DNA of 64,000 bases from Aequorivita lipolytica (GCF_007997135.1 NZ_VORU01000009.1:62001-126000), one strand, 5' to 3'; counted from the stretch's first letter, positions 1-9,148 are shown. The notes: generated by a model from the letters alone, not told the origin. Numbers and translations: made by a program.

Positions 1-22
1 TTTTCGTCTAGAATTTAAAATT

Positions 23-850
23 ATGAATTATATAGAATACATTTTTAAAGTAGCTCCGCTCCAGCCAGGAACAGAAATCTTGATTGCTGAATTGGGTTAC
101 GCAGGTTTTGAAAGCTTCGTGGAAACGGAAGATGGCGTAACGGCATACATTCAAAAAGACGAATGGAACGGTACTATTTTGGACGATATTAATATTTTGG
201 ATTCCAAAGAATTTAAAATTGAGTTTACTTTTTCAGAAATAGAACAAATAAACTGGAACGCTGAATGGGAAAAGAATTTTGATTCAATTGAAGTTGATGG
301 AAAATGTACCGTGCGAGCGCCATTTCATCCAACTAAAAATTTTGAGTACGAAATTGTAATCGAACCCAAAATGTCTTTCGGCACAGGGCATCACGAGACT
401 ACTTTTATGATGCTGCAGTTTATATTAGAAAATAATTTTGAAAATAAAACCGTGCTTGATATGGGCTGCGGAACTGCTGTGCTGGCTATTTTAGCAGCGA
501 TGCGCGGTGCTTCAAAACTAGATGCTATTGATATAGACGAATGGTGTTTTGAGAATTCAACCGAAAATATTGAAAGAAATAATTGTAAAAATATTTCAGT
601 TTTTCTTGGTGATGCGGCATTGCTTTCAGGAAAAAAATATGATGTAATAATTGCTAATATAAACAGAAATATTCTTTTGAATGATATGGAAACATATCGT
701 AAATGTTTAGATGAGGGCGGTGAACTTTATTTAAGTGGCTTTTATAAAGAAGATTTGACCATTATTACGGAGAGTTGCAATAATCTGGGATTCACTTTCG
801 TTAAAAATAAAGAAAAAAACAAATGGGTTGCGGCAAAGTTTAAAATTTAG
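23..850 (+). CDS. prmA: Ribosomal protein L11 methyltransferase
   Basis: Methylates ribosomal protein L11 using S-adenosylmethionine in the cytoplasm. The 275-residue length fits the family. Residues ~146-157 form the SAM-binding motif I (LDMGCGTAVLAI) and ~210-216 carry the class-typical ANINRN motif that replaces NPPY. The N-terminal ~115 residues are the L11-recognition domain. It is followed 33 bp later by clpS in the same direction, a common Flavobacteriia pairing. The ATG at 23 lies 22 bases into the window, so the upstream promoter is not visible. Identification rests on motifs and neighbour order and is firm. Confidence 0.95.
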   Translation: MNYIEYIFKVAPLQPGTEILIAELGYAGFESFVETEDGVTAYIQKDEWNGTILDDINILDSKEFKIEFTFSEIEQINWNAEWEKNFDSIEVDGKCTVRAPFHPTKNFEYEIVIEPKMSFGTGHHETTFMMLQFILENNFENKTVLDMGCGTAVLAILAAMRGASKLDAIDIDEWCFENSTENIERNNCKNISVFLGDAALLSGKKYDVIIANINRNILLNDMETYRKCLDEGGELYLSGFYKEDLTIITESCNNLGFTFVKNKEKNKWVAAKFKI

Positions 851-883
851 TAAATTTAAATTGTTAGGAATTTTAAAGATATT

Positions 884-1159
884 ATGAGTACCAAAGAAAA
901 AATACAAGAAGATGTTTCGGTTGCTGAAAAGGAAAGTAATCTCAACGAAATTGTGCTTTACAATGACGATGTAAACACTTTTGACCACGTTATAAGCAGT
1001 TTGATTTTCGCTTGTGAACACACACCAGAACAGGCTGAGCAGTGTTCCATAATTGTTCATTATAAGGGAAAATGTACTGTAAAGACAGGTGATTTCAACG
1101 AATTAAAGCCACGATGTTCAATGCTTTTGGAAGCTGGATTAAGTGCCGAAATAGTTTAA
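884..1159 (+). CDS. clpS: ATP-dependent Clp protease adaptor ClpS
   Basis: Adaptor that delivers N-degron substrates to ClpA/ClpC-ClpP. The 91-residue protein has the expected short charged N-terminal arm, then LYNDDVNTFDHVI (residues ~25-37), the signature of the substrate-binding fold, and the ACEHTPEQAEQ helix. It is downstream of prmA with a 33-bp gap and probably co-transcribed. Its stop codon overlaps by 4 bp the stop of a small convergent gene on the minus strand. Confidence 0.95.
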   Translation: MSTKEKIQEDVSVAEKESNLNEIVLYNDDVNTFDHVISSLIFACEHTPEQAEQCSIIVHYKGKCTVKTGDFNELKPRCSMLLEAGLSAEIV

Positions 1160-1314
1160 AACCATTCAAAATATACAGCCGAAATGATTACGGCAACTAT
1201 TAAGATTATTAAGACGGTAATTATAAAACCTGCCCCAAAGCGGGTTTTTTTATTGTCTTGAAGAATATAATCTTTTTCTTTTTCGTTATCTGAATCTTTT
1301 ACGATTTTAGTCAT
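1156..1314 (-). CDS. Small single-pass membrane protein (52 aa)
   Basis: The reading frame is open further upstream, but I start it at the ATG at 1314. The earlier extension would run into the terminator hairpin downstream of the tRNA. The product has a charged, Lys/Asp-rich N-terminus (MTKIVKDSDNEKEK) and one hydrophobic helix (residues ~29-49, GFIITVLIILIVAVIISAVY). Function unknown. It is convergent with clpS (4-bp overlap) and co-directional with the tRNA-Arg upstream. The composition is that of a real tail-anchored small protein, but no family is recognised. Confidence 0.6.
   Translation of the reverse strand: MTKIVKDSDNEKEKDYILQDNKKTRFGAGFIITVLIILIVAVIISAVYFEWF
1227..1253 (+). terminator. 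Possible intrinsic terminator of prmA-clpS
   Basis: CCTGC-CCCAAA-GCGGG hairpin (one T-G wobble) followed by seven T. It sits 70 bp after the clpS stop and inside the antisense small membrane-protein gene, so the sequence is under double constraint and could be fortuitous. Confidence 0.4.
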
Positions 1315-1378
1315 TTTGATGGTTTTTGAAGAGTACAAATTAATTAAAAATCTGGAATTGTTGTGAAATTTTAGCAAT

Positions 1379-1412
1379 AAAAAAACCACGTTTTTTAGAA
1401 CGTGGTTTTTTA
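1379..1412 (-). terminator. Intrinsic terminator after tRNA-Arg
   Basis: Perfect 10-bp inverted repeat AAAAACCACG / CGTGGTTTTT with a 10-base loop, flanked by A and T runs. It starts 7 bases beyond the 3' end of the minus-strand tRNA and ends its transcript. Confidence 0.8.
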
Positions 1413-1418
1413 ATTTCG

Positions 1419-1492
1419 TGACCTTGCCAAGATTCAAACTTGGAACCTCCTGAGCCGTAATCAGGTGCGCTATTCAGTTGCGCCACAAGGCC
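1419..1492 (-). tRNA. tRNA-Arg (anticodon ACG)
   Basis: A complete 74-base cloverleaf folds on the minus strand: acceptor GGCCTTG pairs with CAAGGTC (one G-T), D stem GCGC/GCGC, anticodon stem CCTGA/TCAGG with loop TTACGGC giving ACG, and T stem CCAAG/CTTGG with loop TTTGAAT. Discriminator base is A. The CCA tail is not encoded, as is usual for many Bacteroidota tRNAs. A34 would be edited to inosine by TadA to read CGN codons. Confidence 0.95.
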
Positions 1493-1564
1493 AATTTATT
1501 TTCGCTTTAAGCGGGTGCAAATATATTTCTTTTTAAATTGCAAGACAAATTAAAATAGTAAAAA

Positions 1565-2077
1565 ATGGATTTATCTAAATTTATTCGAAATGTTGAAGAC
1601 TTTCCCAAGGCTGGAGTTCAGTTTAAGGACGTAACGCCATTGCTTGGTAATAGCGAGGCAATGGAGAGCTGTATTGAACAATTATTGGCTTTAATTGGCG
1701 ACCAGAAAATTGATAAAGTTGCAGCAATAGAATCTCGCGGTTTTTTCTTCGGCACACTCTTGGCGCAAAGGCTCAATGCCGGTTTCGTTCCTATTAGAAA
1801 ACCTGGCAAGCTTCCTTATAAAACGCTGAAAGAACCCTATCAATTAGAATATGGACTTAATGCTCTGGAGATTCATGAAGATGCAATTAAAAAGGGGGAG
1901 CGGGTTCTGTTGCACGATGATGTTTTGGCGACAGGGGGAACGGCTAGGGCAGCTTGTAATTTAATAGAACAATTGGGTGGAGAAATTGTGCAATGTAATT
2001 TTTTACTCGAAATTGAATTTTTAAACGGAATTCAAAAATTACGGAAACATTCGGTGCAATCGTTGCTCAAGTATTAG
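1565..2077 (+). CDS. apt: Adenine phosphoribosyltransferase
   Basis: Purine salvage: converts adenine and PRPP to AMP. The 170-residue length is standard. The PRPP-binding loop HDDVLATGGTA lies at residues ~116-126. RKPGKLPYKT (~79-88) is the mobile loop typical of Apt, and AIESRGFFFG (~57-66) is also family-specific. Single gene, with tRNA-Arg divergent upstream and a small convergent gene overlapping its stop codon by 3 bp. Confidence 0.97.
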   Translation: MDLSKFIRNVEDFPKAGVQFKDVTPLLGNSEAMESCIEQLLALIGDQKIDKVAAIESRGFFFGTLLAQRLNAGFVPIRKPGKLPYKTLKEPYQLEYGLNALEIHEDAIKKGERVLLHDDVLATGGTARAACNLIEQLGGEIVQCNFLLEIEFLNGIQKLRKHSVQSLLKY

Positions 2078-2226
2078 TTGGCGGCATTTTTTGTAACCCA
2101 TAACTTATAGGCGAACAGGACCATTTGAAGTTTTGAAGCTTTCGCCAAATCAACTCCTTTTTTCGTGAAGCTGGGCAAAATCTTTTTGTTAGCCTTCGCC
2201 AGAAATTGAAAGAATTTCTTTTTCAT
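2074..2226 (-). CDS. Small basic conserved-type protein (50 aa)
   Basis: ATG at 2226 to TAA at 2074. The 50-residue product is strongly basic (MKKKFFQFLAKANKKILPSF... ending KLWVTKNAAN), with amphipathic helices and 11 Lys. I remember similar ~50-residue proteins in Flavobacteriia, sometimes loosely labelled SsrA-binding, but cannot verify this here. It has no SmpB fold length, so that label would be wrong. The 3' end overlaps the apt stop. Its clean start, stop and composition argue that it is translated. Confidence 0.6.
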   Translation of the reverse strand: MKKKFFQFLAKANKKILPSFTKKGVDLAKASKLQMVLFAYKLWVTKNAAN

Positions 2227-2292
2227 CTAATTACAATTTGCTGTTGAAATTAAGTATTTTGAAATTAAATTGTTTTAAGAAGACGTTAAAAA

Positions 2293-3189
2293 CTATTCTG
2301 CATTTTTTATAATCGTATTCTGTTTATCCACGGCAATGGAAATATTCTTTATGGCTTCTTGACCGTTTCCAAAACCTGAAGTGGAAACCGAACCGTTTTG
2401 GTTGTCTATGGTTATGGAAATATGTGTTATTTCGTTATTACCATTACGTTTTAAATCGTTGTAATAGAATGAAATTTTTTCAGCTTCATAGGTTTTTTGA
2501 AGTTGCGCTAATTCGGAATCCGTGCTATTTTTGGTTATAATGTGTGTATTTCCATTAAAGTTGGCAGCACTTTTTATAGGATGTTGTTTTTGCGTGCTAA
2601 TGCTATCTCTTCGTTGTTGCATTCTATTTCTCATTTCAGCTTGTCTTTCTTTCATTGCATCCATTCGTTCTTGCATTTCCTTTTCCATTTGGTCACTTTT
2701 TTCCTGCATATATTGTCTGCGGTCTTCATAAGAATTTTCACTGCTTTTAGAAGTTTGTTCTCCACTCCCTTGACTTATAAAAGTTTGATTTGAGCTGCCT
2801 GCGCTTGTAACGAAAATTCTGCTTCCTTCAGAAACTATCACAATATCATTTATAGGGTTTTGGCTGCTCACGCTATAATTTCCAGAGTTGTTATTTGCAT
2901 CCTTATATTGAATGGTGATGGAAATAATTTCATTGTTTTGATTATAATCTACATTCGCATAATTAAATTGTAGTCCTTCATCCACCATTTGTTTTTTGAT
3001 CTTTTCAAGTTCTTCTTCAGTTGTGTTTTTGGTAATTACCACCTTGATTTGTTTTTCTGTTAAAAAATTATTTTCTGAAATTTTCACAATTAGGTTCTTC
3101 GATGCGAACGAAGAAAGCCCGAAAGCGGTAAAAAGCAGAATAAAAAAAAGTGAAAGTTGTTTTGGCGTTCCCATAATATATGTTTTCAT
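2293..3189 (-). CDS. Secreted protein with two internal repeats and a coiled coil
   Basis: Predicted 298-residue exported protein with a signal-like hydrophobic segment (residues ~12-30). A second possible start is the Met at residue 6. Two homologous ~80-residue modules (about 40-125 and 215-297) share the pattern I-T-K-N-[TS]-T-[ED]-x-E-L followed by a K/Y-rich strand and NNEI-x-x-I-[ST]-I. They are joined by a Glu/Gln/Arg/Met-rich helix (~150-200) that should form a coiled coil. Such modules resemble the periplasmic tails seen after BlaR1-like peptidases in Bacteroidota, but no peptidase is present here. Function unknown. Confidence 0.65.
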   Translation of the reverse strand: MKTYIMGTPKQLSLFFILLFTAFGLSSFASKNLIVKISENNFLTEKQIKVVITKNTTEEELEKIKKQMVDEGLQFNYANVDYNQNNEIISITIQYKDANNNSGNYSVSSQNPINDIVIVSEGSRIFVTSAGSSNQTFISQGSGEQTSKSSENSYEDRRQYMQEKSDQMEKEMQERMDAMKERQAEMRNRMQQRRDSISTQKQHPIKSAANFNGNTHIITKNSTDSELAQLQKTYEAEKISFYYNDLKRNGNNEITHISITIDNQNGSVSTSGFGNGQEAIKNISIAVDKQNTIIKNAE

Positions 3190-3320
3190 AAATATTGTAA
3201 ATCAAAGATTAGTCCAAAAATAGGATTGTGGTTTTAACAGGTTAAAATTTTTGGGGATAGTAACAAATATACGATTATTTCTTTTTGGCATTTAGTATCT
3301 TCGCGGGCAATTACATTTCA

Positions 3321-4274
3321 ATGGATTACGTATTTGTTTTTTTAGGTTTAATTCTTTTGGTTGTAGGGGGCGAGTTTTTAGTTCGTTCTTCCGTTGCGCT
3401 TTCGTTCAAGCTACATCTGTCAAAAATGGTTATCGGGCTTACGGTGGTATCTTTTGCTACTTCGGCGCCGGAGCTGTTGGTAAGCTTGCAGGCGGCGCTC
3501 AATGGGTTTTCTGATATTGCTCTGGGTAACGTAATAGGTTCAAATATTGCAAACATTGGTTTGGTGCTCGGTATTACGGCTATCATTTCTCCTTTGGCTA
3601 TCGATAAAGATTTTTACAAGCTCAATTGGCCTGTAATGATGTTACTTTCCGTAGCACTTTATTTTATTTTGAAAAGTGGTCTGCAAATTTCCCGTTCAGA
3701 AGGAGTTGCATTGTTACTCGTACTGGGTGTTTATTTATTTATATTAATTAAGCGGGCTAAGAATCAAAGAGGTACTGAGCCTGTTGACGACAGTATTGAC
3801 GATGGGCTGTCTAAAACCTCGAATTTTAAAATAATTGTTTGGTTGCTAATTGGTGGAGTTGCACTTTATGGCGGTAGCGAACTGTTGGTGAGTGGCGCTG
3901 TTTCACTAGCCGAAGGTTTCGGCATTAGCGAGCGCGTAATTGCCGTAACTATGATTGCAGTGGGTACAAGTATTCCAGAATTGGCAGCATCGGTAATCGC
4001 CGCGCTTAAGAAGGAGAAGGCAATTTCGCTTGGAAATCTTATAGGTTCAAACATATTTAATATTTCATCAGTATTGGGCATTACAGCTATTATCCAACCC
4101 ATTGCCGTAAAAAGTAGTGAGGTGTTGACAAATGATATTTTTTGGATGTTGGGCTTTGCTGCAATCTTGGTTCCGCTTGCATTTCTTCCCAAGAAATTTG
4201 AATTGGGTAGAAAAAGAGGGATCTTTCTGTTTATAGCTTATGCAATTTTCATAGGGCTTACCATAAAAAGTTAA
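3321..4274 (+). CDS. CaCA-family calcium/sodium antiporter (YrbG-like)
   Basis: Inner-membrane cation exchanger, 317 residues from the ATG at 3321; 36 bases upstream are also open but hold no convincing start. Two inverted halves each carry the alpha-repeat signature: SFATSAPELLVS with GNVIGSNIANIG in the first and AVGTSIPELAAS with GNLIGSNIFNISSV in the second. About ten hydrophobic helices and a short cytoplasmic loop (~150-170) fit bacterial YrbG-type exchangers. The monocistronic position suggests a housekeeping role in Ca2+ or Na+ extrusion. Ion specificity is not readable from sequence. Confidence 0.93.
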   Translation: MDYVFVFLGLILLVVGGEFLVRSSVALSFKLHLSKMVIGLTVVSFATSAPELLVSLQAALNGFSDIALGNVIGSNIANIGLVLGITAIISPLAIDKDFYKLNWPVMMLLSVALYFILKSGLQISRSEGVALLLVLGVYLFILIKRAKNQRGTEPVDDSIDDGLSKTSNFKIIVWLLIGGVALYGGSELLVSGAVSLAEGFGISERVIAVTMIAVGTSIPELAASVIAALKKEKAISLGNLIGSNIFNISSVLGITAIIQPIAVKSSEVLTNDIFWMLGFAAILVPLAFLPKKFELGRKRGIFLFIAYAIFIGLTIKS

Positions 4275-4374
4275 TTTGGGGTAATTGCCCCTAAATTTTA
4301 GGGGGTGTTTATAACTTATTTGATTATTTGCATAAATTTAATATTAAGTTTAGGGGGTGTGTTTATGTTTTTTA

Positions 4375-4382
4375 TATTTTTG
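4375..4382 (+). promoter_or_regulatory. Putative -7 box (TATTTTTG) of glnN
   Basis: Matches the Bacteroidota housekeeping -7 consensus TAnnTTTG and sits 25 bp upstream of the glnN ATG. No clear -33 TTG at the usual spacing; the upstream GGGGTGTGTTTATG may contribute. Confidence 0.45.
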
Positions 4383-4407
4383 CGCCATCAAACCCAAAAA
4401 AAATATT

Positions 4408-6594
4408 ATGCCAACGCTAAGATTTCATGCCATTAAGGAAACCTATAATAGAGTTCCTATTCCTGTTACCGAACCAGAAAGACGTTCTGAGATCTTCGGA
4501 AAAAACGTTTTTAATGAAGCTGCCATGCGGCAGTATCTTACCAAAGATTCTTTTAAGAGCGTAATGGATGCCATTGAAAACGGTTCTAAGATTGAACGCC
4601 ATATAGCCGATCACATTTCTACCGGGATGAAGGAGTGGGCCATTGCAAAAGGCGCAACGCATTATACTCACTGGTTTCAACCATTAACGGGAGCAACTGC
4701 CGAAAAGCACGATGCTTTTTTTGAGACCATGGAAAATGGGCAGGCGATTGAAAAATTTGGGGGTGGACAATTGGTGCAGCAGGAACCGGACGCTTCCAGT
4801 TTTCCGAACGGGGGAATTCGAAATACATTTGAGGCTCGCGGTTATACTGCTTGGGATCCAACTTCTCCAGCATTTATTTATGGAACTACTTTATGTATTC
4901 CAACCGTTTTTGTTGCCTACACCGGTGAAGCTTTGGATTATAAAACTCCATTACTACGAGCGCTTCAAAGCATCGACGGTGCCGCGACTGCTGTTGCAAA
5001 ATATTTTGATAAAAGTGTAACCAAAGTGATTGCTACTTTGGGATGGGAGCAGGAATATTTTTTAGTTGACAGTGCATTGGCAGCATCCCGGCCTGATATT
5101 ACTTTAGCGGGAAGAACTTTACTTGGGCATTCCTCCGCAAAGGGGCAACAGTTGGACGACCATTATTTCGGCTCAATCCCTGCTCGTGTTCTTAATTTTA
5201 TGCGCCATTTGGAAACGGAGTGTATGCTTTTGGGTATTCCTGTGAAAACGCGCCACAATGAAGTTGCGCCTAATCAATTTGAATTGGCGCCAATCTTTGA
5301 GGAAACAAATTTGGCAGTAGATCACAACTCCTTATTAATGGACTTGATGCACAAAATTGCAGAGAAGCATAACTTTAAAGTTCTGTTCCACGAGAAGCCT
5401 TTTGCAAATGTAAACGGAAGTGGAAAGCACAATAATTGGTCATTGGCAACCAATACAGGGGTAAACCTTCTTAGCCCAGGGAGTACACCAATGAAAAACC
5501 TTCAATTTTTAACGTTTTTCATAAACACGTTAAAAGCAGTAAATGAATATGAGGAATTGTTGAGGGCTTCCATTGCCAGTGCGAGCAACGATCACCGTCT
5601 TGGGGCTAACGAAGCTCCTCCGGCAATCATTTCGGCATTTATAGGTTCTCAGCTTACAAATGTATTGGACGAGCTTGAAAAAGTGACAAGTGGCAAACTA
5701 TCACCACAAGAGAAAACCGATCTTAAGCTTAACGTAGTAGGTAAAATTCCAGAAATTTTATTGGATAATACAGATCGTAACCGTACTTCTCCGTTTGCTT
5801 TCACAGGAAATAAGTTTGAGTTTCGGGCGGTGGGTTCTACTGCCAACTGTGCAAATCCTATGACTGTACTAAACGCTATTGTTGCGCGACAACTTATTGA
5901 TTTCAAAGCTGAAGTGGATGTGCTTATCAAGGATAAGAAGATGAAGAAGGATGATGCTATCTTCAATGTTTTAAAAGAATATATAAAGGATTCAAAAAGA
6001 ATTCGTTTTGAAGGAGATGGTTATGGCGAGGCTTGGGAAAAGGAAGCGAAAAAACGTGGTTTAAGCAATCATAAAACTACGCCGGAAGCTTTAAAGGCAA
6101 AAGTTTCAAAGAAAACTATTGCCCTTTTTGAAGGTCTAGGCATTATGAGCAAGGTTGAATTAGAGGCCCGTCACGAAATAGAAGTGGAGGATTACGCCTT
6201 ACGTATTCAGATAGAAGGGCGTATATTGGGAGATATTGCACGCAATCACGTAATTCCTACCGCTATACGTTACCAAAATATGTTGATTGAAAACGTTCAA
6301 GGCCTCAAAAACATTTACGGTACCGATTTCAAAAAATTCTCTGCAGAACAAATGAGTTTGATAGAACAAATAAGCGAGCATATCGCAAAAATCAACAAAG
6401 GAATTACAGATATGATCGATGCCAGAAAAAAGGCGAATAAAGTTGAAGATGCCGAGAAGAAAGCCTTTGCTTATTGTGATGACGTAAAACCATTTTTCCA
6501 AGTAATTCGTTATCACTGTGATAAGCTTGAATTACTTGTGGATGATGAGCTTTGGCCGTTAACGAAGTATAGGGAGTTGCTTTTCACGAAATAA
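4408..6594 (+). CDS. glnN: Type III glutamine synthetase
   Basis: Makes glutamine from glutamate, ammonia and ATP. The 728-residue length is that of GSIII, far longer than GlnA. Recognisable blocks: KHDAFFE, LGWEQEYFLVD (metal-binding Glu region), KTRHNEVAPNQFELAP, HEKPFANVNGSGKHNNWS (ATP/glutamate site), ASNDHRLGANEAPPAI and NRTSPFAFTGNKFEFRAVGS. The start at 4408 (MPTLRFHAI) is preferred over an upstream frame extension because it follows the promoter box and begins the family-typical N-terminus. Single gene with its own terminator. Confidence 0.97.
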   Translation: MPTLRFHAIKETYNRVPIPVTEPERRSEIFGKNVFNEAAMRQYLTKDSFKSVMDAIENGSKIERHIADHISTGMKEWAIAKGATHYTHWFQPLTGATAEKHDAFFETMENGQAIEKFGGGQLVQQEPDASSFPNGGIRNTFEARGYTAWDPTSPAFIYGTTLCIPTVFVAYTGEALDYKTPLLRALQSIDGAATAVAKYFDKSVTKVIATLGWEQEYFLVDSALAASRPDITLAGRTLLGHSSAKGQQLDDHYFGSIPARVLNFMRHLETECMLLGIPVKTRHNEVAPNQFELAPIFEETNLAVDHNSLLMDLMHKIAEKHNFKVLFHEKPFANVNGSGKHNNWSLATNTGVNLLSPGSTPMKNLQFLTFFINTLKAVNEYEELLRASIASASNDHRLGANEAPPAIISAFIGSQLTNVLDELEKVTSGKLSPQEKTDLKLNVVGKIPEILLDNTDRNRTSPFAFTGNKFEFRAVGSTANCANPMTVLNAIVARQLIDFKAEVDVLIKDKKMKKDDAIFNVLKEYIKDSKRIRFEGDGYGEAWEKEAKKRGLSNHKTTPEALKAKVSKKTIALFEGLGIMSKVELEARHEIEVEDYALRIQIEGRILGDIARNHVIPTAIRYQNMLIENVQGLKNIYGTDFKKFSAEQMSLIEQISEHIAKINKGITDMIDARKKANKVEDAEKKAFAYCDDVKPFFQVIRYHCDKLELLVDDELWPLTKYRELLFTK

Positions 6595-6627
6595 ATTTTA
6601 ACTTTTTTTTAACTTTTAAATTTAATG

Positions 6628-6659
6628 AGCCGTCCAAATATGTTTTGGACGGCTTTTTA
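6628..6659 (+). terminator. Intrinsic terminator of glnN
   Basis: 11-bp stem AGCCGTCCAAA / TTTGGACGGCT followed by a T run, 34 bp after the glnN stop. Confidence 0.9.
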
Positions 6660-7001
6660 TGTATTTGGCACCCTTAACACATATCTATCTTGGAATCCTT
6701 TTCTTACATGATTTTCTGTAAATTTTTTATAATTCAGAGCGCGGTTTTTTTTAATCAAATAGAGTCTCTACTTTTGAAAAAGTAAAATTTAAGGCAATAT
6801 AAAATTGCTTTTCACTAATTAAAGTAATCGGTATCTCCCCAACGCCGATGAGACTTTTATCCAAAAGTCTATTTCTAAATAATTTTAAAAATAAGTACAA
6901 TTTTCTAGGGATACGTATGTCCTTTAAGGAACAGATCTGTACGGCATTTTATGAATTTATTGAATCGGAATATTAACTCAAGTTTAAATTTTAAGTCTTT
7001 T
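6660..7001 (+). other. Intergenic region before the first curlin gene
   Basis: About 340 bp of AT-rich sequence with no supported gene. It should hold the promoter and leader of the curlin gene at 7002. It does not visibly share the conserved leader present before the curlins at 9828 and 12482. A short CCTTTAAGG palindrome lies near 6921-6929. Confidence 0.5.
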
Positions 7002-9068
7002 ATGAAAAAAGTAATTTTAAGTGCAGCAGCATTAGTGTGTGGAACAATGATTTTCGCACAATCAAATGTGAGCGATGTTAACCAGAATGGTAACAGTAAT
7101 GGTTCCGTAGTTATGCAATCTGGAAGTGGTAATGACAGTGATGTTGTTTCAACAGGAGATAGCAATACTTCTAACGTTACCCAAACAGGGACCATTCACA
7201 ACTCTACAGTAGAGCAGCGCGGGGAAAGCAATTCCAGTACTGTAACTTCTATTGGTAGAAACAATAATTCAAAAGTAGGTCAAGTAGATGAGCGCAATAC
7301 AAGCGTGGTACTTCAACAGGGAGGTAACAACAACTCTTCTAGAGTAAGCCAAGGGCAGATTAGTAGTAACGGAACTGTAAGCAGAACTGGTAGAGATAAC
7401 ACCAGTGACGTTTCACAAGATGGAAACAGCAACAAATCTGTAGTTGAGCAGTGGGATTTAAATCTTTTAAGAGGTGAGTTTAATTCATCGACTGTGTCAC
7501 AATTAGGTGACTCTAATGATAGTAAGGTAAGACAAACCGGCGACAATAATACTTCAGGCGTTGCGCAAGAAGGAGACGCGAATATTAGCGATGTTCTTCA
7601 AATCGGAAACCAAAATGGAAGTACGGGAAGCCAAGTAGGAAATGATAATAGCACTACTGTGAGCCAAACAGGCGATGATCACGCGTCAACTGTATCTCAA
7701 GAAGGGGATTCAAATGTTGGAAAACTTATACAGCGCAATGGAAACGATAGCAGCTCTGAATTAACCCAAACAGGTTTTGGAAACCATACCAATACAATTC
7801 AGGATGGAGACAATCACCTATCTACTATAACTGAAACTGGAGACCGTAACGGAGCAGGTGTTTCCCAATACGGTTCTGATAATGTTAGTTCCACTATCCA
7901 AACTGGAAACAATAACGGAAGTTTAGTAGCGCAATCTAGAATGAGCAACGACAGTGATGTGTTGCAAGAAGGAAATTTCAACAACAGCAATGTAAGACAA
8001 AATGGTGGAAACGATAATTCTTCAGATGTAGATCAAGATGGAGATAATAATGGATCTATTGTAGGGCAAAACGGGGCTTTAAATGAAAATATAGTTTCAC
8101 AAGTAGGCAACTCTGGGGAAAGCGAAGTTTCTCAACAAGGAGATTCTAACTACAGTTATGTTAGACAGCGCAAGGATAACAATAAGTCTCTAGTGTCACA
8201 AACTGGTACTGATAATTACAGCAGTGTAAAGCAACAAAACGTAGGGAACAATGATTCTAACGTTTCCCAAAACGGTGATGATAACACAAGCCTAGTTTCA
8301 CAGGAAGGTGGAGAAAATGTTTCCGCCGTTGTTCAAGATGGAATGCAAAACAGGAATGATATTAGACAGCATGGAGACCGCAATAGTTCCGATCTTTCAC
8401 AAGTAGGTGATTTTAACAAGAGTAAATCCACAACGTTTGGTGATGACAATACGAATGTTGTTGCCCAATTGGGTGCATCAAACGAGGCACTACAAGCTCA
8501 AACAGGAAATGAGAATGAGGCTTCAATTATGCAAGGTGAAATTACTAAGCTGGCAACAGACAACGAAGCGACACAAACGCAAACCGGTAATTTGAACAAA
8601 GCATTTGTAGTTCAAGCTTCAATCTATGGAACCGGAACCAACAACTCGCTTGTTTCCCAGACCCAAATTGGTGACAGTAACTTTGTAAGAAGCGAGCAGC
8701 AAGGAAACAATCATGTTTCTACAACTACTCAAGATGGAAACAATAACGAAGCTCGCGATCTTCAAAAAGGATCAAGCGAAACTTCTACTGTAACCCAAAA
8801 TGGGAATGGTAACATAAGCGATGTTGTTCAAAACGGTTGGGGTCATAACTCTACAGTTGCCCAAAATGGCGGCCAGAATGAAAGTGATGTTTACCAAACA
8901 GGTGGACAGAACACATCAGATGTTTCACAGATGGGAGACCTAAACATGAGTGATGTTATGCAAGATGGTAATAGTAATATGAGTACTGTTGGCCAGAACG
9001 GTTTAAGCAATTTGAGTAATGTAAACCAAATGGGGAACATGAATACTTCCACTGTATCGCAAAACTAA
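7002..9068 (+). CDS. Large curlin-repeat amyloid protein (688 aa)
   Basis: Predicted major curli subunit, secreted through CsgG. Signal peptide MKKVILSAAALVCGTMIFAQ, then almost the whole protein is curlin repeats of the form Q-x-G-x-x-N-x-S-x-V-x-Q, several dozen in tandem (for example QNGNSNGSVVMQ, QEGDSNVGKLIQ, QNGLSNLSNVNQ). This is about five times the length of enterobacterial CsgA (five repeats). Ser and Asn dominate the ladder positions. The start at 7002 is chosen because the signal peptide begins there. It ends in a repeat (TVSQN) without the Cys-containing tail of the sister curlins. Own terminator; separate transcription unit from the csg machinery. Confidence 0.92.
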   Translation: MKKVILSAAALVCGTMIFAQSNVSDVNQNGNSNGSVVMQSGSGNDSDVVSTGDSNTSNVTQTGTIHNSTVEQRGESNSSTVTSIGRNNNSKVGQVDERNTSVVLQQGGNNNSSRVSQGQISSNGTVSRTGRDNTSDVSQDGNSNKSVVEQWDLNLLRGEFNSSTVSQLGDSNDSKVRQTGDNNTSGVAQEGDANISDVLQIGNQNGSTGSQVGNDNSTTVSQTGDDHASTVSQEGDSNVGKLIQRNGNDSSSELTQTGFGNHTNTIQDGDNHLSTITETGDRNGAGVSQYGSDNVSSTIQTGNNNGSLVAQSRMSNDSDVLQEGNFNNSNVRQNGGNDNSSDVDQDGDNNGSIVGQNGALNENIVSQVGNSGESEVSQQGDSNYSYVRQRKDNNKSLVSQTGTDNYSSVKQQNVGNNDSNVSQNGDDNTSLVSQEGGENVSAVVQDGMQNRNDIRQHGDRNSSDLSQVGDFNKSKSTTFGDDNTNVVAQLGASNEALQAQTGNENEASIMQGEITKLATDNEATQTQTGNLNKAFVVQASIYGTGTNNSLVSQTQIGDSNFVRSEQQGNNHVSTTTQDGNNNEARDLQKGSSETSTVTQNGNGNISDVVQNGWGHNSTVAQNGGQNESDVYQTGGQNTSDVSQMGDLNMSDVMQDGNSNMSTVGQNGLSNLSNVNQMGNMNTSTVSQN

Positions 9069-9108
9069 GCATCACATAAATATATAAGAAACAGTTTCTT
9101 TAAATAAA

Positions 9109-9148
9109 AGAAGTGTGGACATTGTAAAAAATGTTCCACACTTTTTTT
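9109..9148 (+). terminator. Intrinsic terminator of the 688-aa curlin gene
   Basis: AAGTGTGGA / TCCACACTT stem followed by seven T, 43 bp after the stop. A recognisable decayed copy of this hairpin exists at 11734-11772. Confidence 0.85.

Noticed and set aside
7002-9068. Ice-binding or adhesin repeat protein instead of curlin
   Set aside because: The Q-x-G-x-x-N-x-S-x-V-x-Q pattern and neighbouring csg operon fit curlin; no T9SS or RTX signal is present.
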